Assembly (NCBI GenBank): GCA_017412115.1
Contig: JAFPYR010000041.1
Location: 1 to 35,391 of the forward strand
DNA: 35,391 bases
Direction of reading: 5' to 3'
Source: Bacteroidales bacterium
GTDB taxonomy: Bacteria > Bacteroidota > Bacteroidia > Bacteroidales > UBA3824
The notes under the pieces are model-generated. The model saw only the letters and a program-made list of their open reading frames with translations, was not told the DNA's origin and did no database searches. Positions 29,144 through 35,391 of this stretch are shown here, one piece after another (position 1 is the stretch's first letter; every line of letters starts with the position of its first letter). The position numbers and the translations under genes are program-made.

Positions 29144-31759
29144 ATGAGAAAAATCCTTTTATCCCAAATCCTTTTTTTGATGGTCTTGACGCTCAATGCG
29201 CAGACCTCCACCGAGCAACTGTTGCTTGGCGGATGGAAATTCCAAAAAGGCGCACAGTCGGGCGCGGAAAATCCTAATTTCGACGATTCAAAATGGCAAT
29301 CCGTCACAATCCCGCACGACTGGGCAATCTCTGGCCCTTTCGACAAAGAGATTGACAAACAGGTAGTTGCAATCGAACAAAATGGCGAACTCGAAGCCAC
29401 CGAAAAGACCGGACGCACCGGCTCACTGCCGTGGATTGGCGAAGGTTGGTACAGGCGTTCAATCGAAATTCCCGACGGATACAGCCACGCCGAACTCATT
29501 TTTGACGGCGCGATGGCAGAGCCAAAAGTTTATGTGGAAGGCAAATTTGCGGGCTACTGGGCGTATGGCTACACCACTTTTGCACTCGACATCACGCCCT
29601 ATCTCCCCAAAAACGGCGGCAAAATCACGCCTGGCAAATACTCCGTTGCCGTCCACCTCCAAAACCGCGACGAATCACATCGCTGGTATCCGGGCGCGGG
29701 ATTGTATCGTCCTGTAAGACTGTCGCTTTCGCAAGATGTGGCGGTCAAGACTTTCGGAATATTTGCAAGGACAACAGGCATTGAGGGCATCAATTCTGAC
29801 GGCACTTCGGCTCAATCGGCAAGGATTACCGTAACAACCGCATTGCGCACCTCCAATCGTCAAAAAATCAAAGTGTTGCACACGTTAATTGGCAACGGTT
29901 CGGAAGTGGCGCATACCGAGACCGATTTGTCGGGCGACGAAACCACACAGATTTTTACAGTCAACAATCCCAAACTTTGGTCGCCTGAACATCCGGTGCT
30001 TTATGTGCTTGAAACGTCGATTATTTGCAATGGCAAACTCATTGACCAACAGCGCACTAACATTGGCATCCGCACCGTGGAATATGGCGGAGAGGGATTC
30101 AAACTCAATGGCAAACTCACTAAATTTCGCGGTGTGTGCCTGCATCATGATTTGGGACCGCTCGGCTCGGCTTTCAATAAGGCAGCATTCCGCCGTCAAG
30201 TGCGGTTGTTGAAGGAAATCGGCTGCAATGCAATCCGCACCGCCCACAATATTCCCGCGCCGTGGCAGATGGACATTTGCGACGAAATGGGCATTCTCGT
30301 CATGGCTGAATCTTGCGATATGTGGGTATATCCAAAATGCAAAAACGGTTATTCAATTTTCTTTGAACAAATTGACAATCAATCACCTAACGCTGACGGT
30401 CGCCCGTGGTGGCAGCGCGATTTTGAGAATCTCGTTGTCGTCAATAGAAACCATCCATCAATCGTGATGTGGAGCATTGGCAACGAAATCCCCGACCAAG
30501 GCAGCGCAGTGGGATTGAAATATACACGCCTGATACAGAGCCTGATACACTCACTCGACAACACACGACTGTGCACACAAGGCCTCGACCGTGGAGAGCA
30601 ATGCATTGAATCGGGAGTTTTTCAAAATACCGACGTACCTGGCTACAATTACCGTCTGCACGTCTATGACAAGGGGCATGAAAATTCGCCTTCCGGACTT
30701 GTTATCGGCACGGAAACGGCTTCAACAATTTCGAGCCGTGGAGTCTATAAATTTCCCGCTGAGGAAAACCACGGCGACGCCTACGACGACGGACAGATTT
30801 CGAGTTATGACCTCGAAAGTTGTATTTGGAGCAATTTGCCCGACGACGACTGGATTTGGCAGGACAAAGCACCGTGGGTAACAGGCGAATTTGTTTGGAC
30901 TGGTTTCGACTACCTCGGCGAGCCTACCCCTTACGACGATTATTGGCCGTCGAGGAGCAGTTATTTTGGAATTTTTGACCTTGCAGGACTGCCCAAAGAC
31001 CGCGCATTTTTGTATAGGACACATTGGGCTCCCGAAGAAAAAACGCTCCACGTACTCCCCCACTGGACTTTCCCCGACCGCAAGGGAAAAGTAACGCCGG
31101 TGTTTGTTTATACTTCATACCCCGAAGCCGAACTGTTCATAAATGGCAAGTCGCAGGGCAGGAAACGCCACATTGATATGACGCTCGACGACTACCGCAA
31201 CAACCGCATCGACGTAAAAATGCCGTGGGGCGATATGTCAAAATTTGCCGACCCCAACGCACCCGAAGGCAAAAACCGTCTCGACCGCTATCGTCTGCGC
31301 TGGATAAATGTCAAATACGAGCCGGGCGAAATCAAGGTAGTTGCCTACGACAAAAACGGCAACAAGGCGGAAGAAAAAATCGTCAAAACCGCCGGCAAGC
31401 CGCATCATTTGGTTTTGGAAGCCGACCGTAATACGCTGACCGCCACGCCGTTAATTAACGGTATGCCGCAAGATTCGCCCGATTTGAGTTTTGTGACGGT
31501 TTCTGTGGTTGACAAAGACGGCAACCTCTGCCCCGACGCCGCCAACCAACTCACTTTCAGCGTCTCTGGCTCTGCAAAATTCAATTCAGTATGCAACGGC
31601 GATGCCACATCAACCGAAGTTTTCACGAAACCAACAATGAAAACATTCCACGGAAAATTAGTAGTTGTGGTGGAGGCAACTTCAACGGCGGGAAAGGCGA
31701 CATTGAAGGTTGAAGGCAAAGGACTTAAAGCCGCAATGATGACATTGGACGTGAAATAG
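29144..31759 (+). CDS. Secreted GH2 glycoside hydrolase (beta-galactosidase-like)
   Basis: An 871-aa protein with a signal peptide (ILLSQILFLMVLTLNAQ). The GH2 order is visible: an N-terminal jelly-roll sugar-binding domain (WKFQKGAQSGAENPNFDDSKW, IPHDWAISGPFD), an immunoglobulin-like domain, then the TIM barrel opening KFRGVCLHHDLGPLG with acid/base Glu448 in SIGNEIPDQ and nucleophile Glu524 in VIGTETASTIS, and DAWVTGEFVWTGFDYLGEP-like barrel strands. C-terminal domains (FVYTSYPEAELFINGKSQG; PDLSFVTVSVVDKDGNLCPDAANQ) are as in large Bacteroidota GH2 enzymes. It cleaves beta-galactosides or related glycosides; the exact sugar is open. It follows the membrane gene by 25 nt. Confidence 0.92.
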   Translation: MRKILLSQILFLMVLTLNAQTSTEQLLLGGWKFQKGAQSGAENPNFDDSKWQSVTIPHDWAISGPFDKEIDKQVVAIEQNGELEATEKTGRTGSLPWIGEGWYRRSIEIPDGYSHAELIFDGAMAEPKVYVEGKFAGYWAYGYTTFALDITPYLPKNGGKITPGKYSVAVHLQNRDESHRWYPGAGLYRPVRLSLSQDVAVKTFGIFARTTGIEGINSDGTSAQSARITVTTALRTSNRQKIKVLHTLIGNGSEVAHTETDLSGDETTQIFTVNNPKLWSPEHPVLYVLETSIICNGKLIDQQRTNIGIRTVEYGGEGFKLNGKLTKFRGVCLHHDLGPLGSAFNKAAFRRQVRLLKEIGCNAIRTAHNIPAPWQMDICDEMGILVMAESCDMWVYPKCKNGYSIFFEQIDNQSPNADGRPWWQRDFENLVVVNRNHPSIVMWSIGNEIPDQGSAVGLKYTRLIQSLIHSLDNTRLCTQGLDRGEQCIESGVFQNTDVPGYNYRLHVYDKGHENSPSGLVIGTETASTISSRGVYKFPAEENHGDAYDDGQISSYDLESCIWSNLPDDDWIWQDKAPWVTGEFVWTGFDYLGEPTPYDDYWPSRSSYFGIFDLAGLPKDRAFLYRTHWAPEEKTLHVLPHWTFPDRKGKVTPVFVYTSYPEAELFINGKSQGRKRHIDMTLDDYRNNRIDVKMPWGDMSKFADPNAPEGKNRLDRYRLRWINVKYEPGEIKVVAYDKNGNKAEEKIVKTAGKPHHLVLEADRNTLTATPLINGMPQDSPDLSFVTVSVVDKDGNLCPDAANQLTFSVSGSAKFNSVCNGDATSTEVFTKPTMKTFHGKLVVVVEATSTAGKATLKVEGKGLKAAMMTLDVK

Positions 31760-31788
31760 TTTTTTTTCGTTATCAGAAAAATAATTAT

Positions 31789-31796
31789 TACCTTTG
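31789..31796 (+). promoter_or_regulatory. -7 box TACCTTTG of rfbA
   Basis: TACCTTTG 26 nt upstream of the rfbA ATG (31823). The -33 element is weak. Confidence 0.55.
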
Positions 31797-31822
31797 CCAC
31801 AAAATATTAAACACAAAACAAT

Positions 31823-32728
31823 ATGAAAGGAATCGTTTTAGCAGGTGGATCCGGCACAAGGCTGTATCCCATCACAAAGGCAATCTCCAAGCAATTGATG
31901 CCTATCTATGACAAGCCAATGGTATATTATCCGATAAGCGCGTTGATGCTTGCCGGAATACGCGACATACTCATCATCTCCACGCCATTTGACCTTCCCG
32001 GATTCAAGCGTCTGCTCGGCGACGGCAGCGATTACGGTGTACATTTTGAATACGCCGAACAGCCATCGCCCGACGGACTTGCACAGGCGTTCACGATTGG
32101 CGCCGACTTCATCGGCAACGACAGCGCGTGCCTCGTGCTCGGCGACAACATATTCCACGGCGCAGGATTCACGGGAATGTTGAAAAAAGCAGTGGAGACC
32201 GCCGAAAAGGAAAAAAAGGCGACCGTGTTTGGCTACTGGGTAAACGACCCCGAGCGTTACGGCGTGGCAGAGTTCGACAAGGACGGCAACTGCCTCTCCA
32301 TCGAGGAAAAACCCACCAAGCCCAAGAGCAACTACGCCGTTGTTGGTCTGTATTTCTACCCCAACAAGGTGGTGGAAGTAGCCAAAAACATCAAGCCATC
32401 GGCTCGCGGCGAATACGAAATCACAACTGTTAACCAGAAATTCCTCGACGACGGCGAATTGAAGGTGCAAAAACTTCCCCGTGGCTTTGCTTGGCTCGAT
32501 ACCGGCACACACGATTCGCTCTCCGAGGCGTCCACCTACATCGAGGTATTGGAAAAACGTCAGGGTCTCAAAATCGCCTGTCTCGAAGGCATCGCCTACC
32601 GCAAGGGCTGGATTGACGAAGCTCGTATGCGCGAACTCGCCAAACCAATGCTCAAAAATCAATACGGGCAGTACCTATTGAAAGTAATCGACGAAATCAA
32701 CGAAACCGGCAACCCAAACTTAGACTAA
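31823..32728 (+). CDS. rfbA: Glucose-1-phosphate thymidylyltransferase
   Basis: A 301-aa cytoplasmic nucleotidyltransferase that makes dTDP-glucose from dTTP and glucose 1-phosphate, the entry to dTDP-rhamnose. The nucleotide-binding loop is [28 protein letters not shown], followed by [48 protein letters not shown], and the RfbA C-terminal segment [13 protein letters not shown] with [17 protein letters not shown]. Full length for the family. rfbB/C/D are not in the window. The gmd gene begins 4 nt after its stop, so they are co-transcribed. Confidence 0.95.
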   Translation: MKGIVLAGGSGTRLYPITKAISKQLMPIYDKPMVYYPISALMLAGIRDILIISTPFDLPGFKRLLGDGSDYGVHFEYAEQPSPDGLAQAFTIGADFIGNDSACLVLGDNIFHGAGFTGMLKKAVETAEKEKKATVFGYWVNDPERYGVAEFDKDGNCLSIEEKPTKPKSNYAVVGLYFYPNKVVEVAKNIKPSARGEYEITTVNQKFLDDGELKVQKLPRGFAWLDTGTHDSLSEASTYIEVLEKRQGLKIACLEGIAYRKGWIDEARMRELAKPMLKNQYGQYLLKVIDEINETGNPNLD

Positions 32729-32732
32729 CCAA

Positions 32733-33845
32733 ATGTCAGAAACGAAAATCGCTTTGATAACGGGCGTCACTGGACAGGACGGCTCATATCTGTCGGAATT
32801 TCTGCTCGCCAAAGGCTACATAGTGCACGGCGTAATACGCAGAAGTTCAGTGGATTACCGCGAAAGAATAGCGCATCTCGAAGGCATCAAAAATTTCCAC
32901 ATCCACTACGCCGACATGACCGACTCGATGTCGCTCGTCAAGCTGCTCGGCATCGTGAAACCCGACGAGATATACAACCTCGCGGCGCAGAGCCACGTGC
33001 AGGTGTCGTTTGATTCGCCAGAATACACCGCCGATGTGGATGCAGTGGGCGTATTGAGGATATTGGAGGCTGTACGCACCAACCACCTCGAAGAGCACTG
33101 CCGCATTTATCAGGCGTCAACATCCGAACTATACGGCAAAGTGGAGCAAGTGCCACAAAACGAGGAAACGCCATTCCACCCCTACTCGCCATACGCCATA
33201 GCCAAACTCTACGGCTATTGGATTATAAAGGAGTACAGGGAGGCATACAATATGTTTTGCTGCTCGGGCATCTTGTTCAACCACGAGAGCGAGCGCAGGG
33301 GCGAGACATTTGTAACGCGCAAGATAACCCTCGCCGCCGCCCGCATCGCACAAGGCAAACAGGAAAAACTCTACCTCGGCAACCTCTCCTCTCTCCGCGA
33401 CTGGGGATATGCCAAGGATTACGTGGAGTGCATGTGGCTGATTTTGCAACAGGACAAGCCCGACGATTTTGTAATTGCAACCGGCGTACAACATTCCGTA
33501 AGGGAGTTTGCGACGTTGGCATTCAAGGCGGCGGGCATCACGCTCCGATTTGAAGGCGAAGGCATCGACGAAAAAGGCATCTGCACAGAAGGCCCGGCAA
33601 TGCTCGTGGGCAAGACCCTCGTGGAAGTAAGCGAAGATTTTTACAGACCAACCGACGTCGTAAACCTCTGGGGCGACCCGTCAAAGGCGCGACGCGTACT
33701 CGGTTGGAATCCGCAAAAAACCACCTTCGAGCAACTCGTATCGCTGATGGTGAAGCACGACATGGAGAAAGTGGCAGCCGACCACGTTACAAGCGTCATG
33801 CGCACCAACCTGGCGGAATATTTGGAGAAAGGAATCGTAAAATAA
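32733..33845 (+). CDS. gmd: GDP-mannose 4,6-dehydratase
   Basis: A 370-aa short-chain dehydrogenase fold enzyme converting GDP-mannose to GDP-4-keto-6-deoxymannose, precursor of GDP-fucose and related sugars. It has the NAD(P) motif [17 protein letters not shown] near the start, [30 protein letters not shown], the Ser/Thr motif [10 protein letters not shown] and YxxxK in [12 protein letters not shown], and the GMD-specific [17 protein letters not shown]. The C-terminal part has [18 protein letters not shown]. Normal length. Together with rfbA it points to synthesis of 6-deoxysugars for a surface polysaccharide. Confidence 0.96.
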   Translation: MSETKIALITGVTGQDGSYLSEFLLAKGYIVHGVIRRSSVDYRERIAHLEGIKNFHIHYADMTDSMSLVKLLGIVKPDEIYNLAAQSHVQVSFDSPEYTADVDAVGVLRILEAVRTNHLEEHCRIYQASTSELYGKVEQVPQNEETPFHPYSPYAIAKLYGYWIIKEYREAYNMFCCSGILFNHESERRGETFVTRKITLAAARIAQGKQEKLYLGNLSSLRDWGYAKDYVECMWLILQQDKPDDFVIATGVQHSVREFATLAFKAAGITLRFEGEGIDEKGICTEGPAMLVGKTLVEVSEDFYRPTDVVNLWGDPSKARRVLGWNPQKTTFEQLVSLMVKHDMEKVAADHVTSVMRTNLAEYLEKGIVK

Positions 33846-33850
33846 ATGCC

Positions 33851-34216
33851 ATGAAACAATGGTTGGCAATAACAATAATGGCGTTGCTGCCGCTTGTTGC
33901 ATCGGCGCAGAGTGTGGACGTAGAACTCAAAAACATCCGTTACTACGCCTCCACGCGCTGCGGCGACGACAATCCAGTGCTTGTGAAAGTTTGTTTTGCA
34001 ACAGACTACCCCAACCCATTGGAACTCAGCATTGTAGTTGTAGAATCCAACCCAACAATCACATACACCTGCAAGGTAACAGAATGTGACGAGAAAGGCA
34101 ACGTATATTATAGTTTTTGCACCAAGGACAACGAAACCAGCCTCTTCGACCTATACTTCCGCGATGCCGACGGCAACCGCAGCAAAACATTCTCGATATT
34201 CGCCAAACCAGAATAA
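33851..34216 (+). CDS. Small secreted hypothetical protein
   Basis: A 121-aa protein; the ATG at 33851 gives a signal peptide (KQWLAITIMALLPLVASAQ) whereas the longer ORF does not. The mature part is short and beta-rich (VDVELKNIRYYASTRCGDDNP, LELSIVVVESNPTITYTCKV), with three cysteines possibly forming a disulfide. It follows gmd by 5 nt, on the same strand. I do not recognise the family. Confidence 0.75.
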   Translation: MKQWLAITIMALLPLVASAQSVDVELKNIRYYASTRCGDDNPVLVKVCFATDYPNPLELSIVVVESNPTITYTCKVTECDEKGNVYYSFCTKDNETSLFDLYFRDADGNRSKTFSIFAKPE

Positions 34217-34232
34217 GTTATAAACGAAAATT

Positions 34233-34302
34233 AAAACGAATTTAAGTGAATTAAAACGAATTTTTTATTAATTATTTATTTTAATTCGTTCTAATTCGTT
34301 TT
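34233..34302. repeat. Imperfect inverted repeat of repeated AAAACGAATT words
   Basis: The 24-nt arm AAAACGAATTTAAGTGAATT with AAAA (34233-34256) matches the reverse complement of 34279-34302 at 20 of 24 positions; loop 22 nt. Each right-arm half contains CTAATTCGTT/TTAATTCGTT direct repeats. Confidence 0.7.
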
Positions 34303-34364
34303 GATTTTTGTTGAAAAAGAAAGCCGCCGCAAGGCGGTGTAAAACAGCAATTTACGTTAATAAA

Positions 34365-34907
34365 ATGTTGATAGCACGTCAAAAAAAACAGGAAAATATT
34401 GCCGAATACGTCATCTATATGTATCAGGTAGAGGACATGATGAGGGCTTGCGGTCTCGACATTGAAACCGTCAAAAAAAACATCATTTCCCAATACCAGC
34501 AGCCACAAGCCGTCATCGACGAAATGACATATTGGTACGACAATATAATAGCCCTGATGCGCAACCAAAAAATCGAGCAAAAGGGTCATCTTCAAGAGGT
34601 TTTGAATGTTGTGGACGACCTCAACGACCTGCACCTTCAACTCCTCCGCTCCCCACTACACCCCGACTACAAAGTGGCGTACCAAGAAGCCGCCCCAGTA
34701 ATCGGACAATCAATCGCTCTCACCAAAACCGAGGGCGCGTCTGAAATCGAAGTATGTTTTGAAATGATGTATATGATACTTCTGCTCCGCCTTCAAAAAA
34801 AGGAAATCTCCAACGACACCAACTTCGCCGTTGCCAAAATCTCAAAACTATTGGCAATCCTGAGCGAAAAGTACCACAAGAACGAAAAAGACGGGCTTGA
34901 TTTTTAA
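34365..34907 (+). CDS. DUF4924 family protein
   Basis: A 180-aa cytoplasmic helical protein. Start at 34365 (MLIARQKKQENIAEYVIYMYQVEDMMRA) matches the conserved DUF4924 N-terminus and excludes the 19-residue longer ORF. Later segments are WYDNIIALMRNQKIEQKGHLQEV, HPDYKVAYQEAAPVI, and EVCFEMMYMILLLRLQKKEIS. The family is of unknown function and widespread in Bacteroidota. It precedes a large hairpin region and is the last complete gene before the right edge. Confidence 0.88.
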   Translation: MLIARQKKQENIAEYVIYMYQVEDMMRACGLDIETVKKNIISQYQQPQAVIDEMTYWYDNIIALMRNQKIEQKGHLQEVLNVVDDLNDLHLQLLRSPLHPDYKVAYQEAAPVIGQSIALTKTEGASEIEVCFEMMYMILLLRLQKKEISNDTNFAVAKISKLLAILSEKYHKNEKDGLDF

Positions 34908-35037
34908 GTACTCTCACGGAGACACGGAGGACACGGAGTTTTTTGCTCTGTATCCTCCGTGTTTTTTATCATCATTTCTCCGTGCTTTCTGTGTTTTTTA
35001 TAATCATTTCTCCGTGCTCTCCGTGCCTCCGTGAGAC
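34908..35037. repeat. CTCCGTG-rich imperfect inverted repeat with internal tandem units
   Basis: A left arm of GGAG-CACGG words (34912-34938) matches the reverse complement of 35010-35036 at 24 of 27 positions. Inside the loop, a ~37-bp unit (TTTTTTAT-CATTTCTCCGTGC) occurs twice in tandem, around 34951-34984 and 34994-35016. It probably acts as a terminator-like hairpin after the DUF4924 gene and may be a dispersed repeat element. Confidence 0.75.
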
Positions 35038-35139
35038 TCCCCCCAAAAAAATCTGTAAAAATATTACCCCCTCCAACAAATTCTAAATGAGCATTTTGCA
35101 CCGCAAATGTAAAGCGCGACGGACAAAAAAAAAAAACGC

Positions 35140-35170
35140 TTGACATTTTTAGAAATTGTATATACCTTTG
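35140..35170 (+). promoter_or_regulatory. Strong promoter of the right-edge gene
   Basis: TTG (35140-35142), a 20-nt spacer, and TACCTTTG (35163-35170), the best promoter match in the window. A following region of ~70 nt would be the leader. Confidence 0.8.
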
Positions 35171-35241
35171 CAGCGGCAAAAAGATGAATGGAGTTTTCCA
35201 TTGCATAATTTTTTGGCTGGTAAACATTCTTGTCAACAACA

Positions 35242-35391
35242 ATGACGATTTTGAACCAATTCCATAGCGGCACGTCCGACAGCGCGGCATCAAATCAGAA
35301 TGTCTGCACGAATCCCGAAAGAGAGAACGACAATTTCGGGAAGTCGGTTAGGATTGCCCTTTTGCCAAACGAGAGATACTGGTTTCCAATA
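35242..35391 (+). CDS. 5' fragment of a gene cut by the right edge
   Basis: The frame from ATG 35242 stays open to the edge for 50 codons: it begins MTILNQFHSGTSDSAASNQN and ends LLPNERYWFPI. It lies ~70 nt downstream of a strong promoter after nucleotide-sugar genes. The final RYWFPI is loosely reminiscent of the WxxLR/WFPL start of UpxY-type NusG-like antiterminators, which often open Bacteroidales capsule loci; this is a weak inference because the diagnostic part is beyond the edge. A 27-codon frame at 35184 is an alternative leader. Confidence 0.5.
   Translation, partial: MTILNQFHSGTSDSAASNQNVCTNPERENDNFGKSVRIALLPNERYWFPI

Noticed and set aside
31838..32662. 274-aa minus strand frame opposite rfbA
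   Set aside because: Shadow; rfbA motifs are unambiguous on the + strand.
34908..35037. CRISPR-like repeat (CTCCGTG)
   Set aside because: The repeats are short, inverted and irregular; they form a hairpin rather than a repeat-spacer array.

Overview
The window reads as chromosomal DNA from an uncultured or little-studied member of the Bacteroidales (Bacteroidota). Many genes are preceded by the Bacteroidota -7 element TAnnTTTG, several with a TTG about 18-20 nt upstream (TTG-N20-TACCTTTG, TTG-N20-TATATTTG and similar). Ribosome binding sites are mostly weak. Signal peptides ending in AQ, lipoproteins, GH2/GH3/GH43 glycosidases, a DUF4924 protein and an M64 peptidase all fit that phylum. No rRNA, tRNA, CRISPR array or intact transposase was seen.

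Region 1 (1-4938) is an AT-rich, same-strand, tightly packed cassette. It holds the 3' end of a YhcG/DUF1016 nuclease gene, an HNH endonuclease, a methyltransferase-HIT fusion overlapping the HNH gene by 4 nt, and a UPF1-like SF1 helicase with a C-terminal DUF2726/Vsr-like nuclease domain. It looks like a defence island and is the best candidate here for an undescribed system. Region 2 (4939-9947) is small accessory genes: a lipocalin-like lipoprotein, VanW, an M64 peptidase, a secreted hypothetical protein, a ClbS/DfsB protein and a secreted 11-residue-repeat protein. It also holds short hairpins and a shared promoter motif.

Region 3 (9948-18160) is carbohydrate metabolism: a GH3 lipoprotein beta-glucosidase, a DUF3784/PH-like membrane protein flanked by 28-bp direct repeats, a secreted feruloyl/acetyl-xylan-esterase-like hydrolase, and two GH43 enzymes spaced by 1 nt. 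Together they suggest trimming of arabinoxylan or arabinan side chains; no SusC/SusD pair is in view. Region 4 (18161-20741) is a small island that looks phage-derived, with a translationally coupled small ORF, a 553-aa protein with crAss-like-phage-style motifs and an HEVGH metalloprotease motif, and a small partner gene, bounded by terminators.

Region 5 (20742-26667) mixes two unrelated AAA ATPases (one with a PD-(D/E)XK domain, one AAA_14/DUF4143) with housekeeping genes argH, ribH and a reverse rubrerythrin. The AAA_14 promoter carries three elements spaced exactly 33 bp apart, one inside the promoter spacer. Region 6 (26668-35391) holds two neighbouring membrane proteins, a GH2 glycosidase, rfbA, gmd, a small secreted protein and a DUF4924 protein. 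After a complex inverted repeat comes a strong promoter driving a CDS cut by the right edge. Nucleotide-sugar genes followed by that new transcription unit suggest the start of a surface polysaccharide locus.
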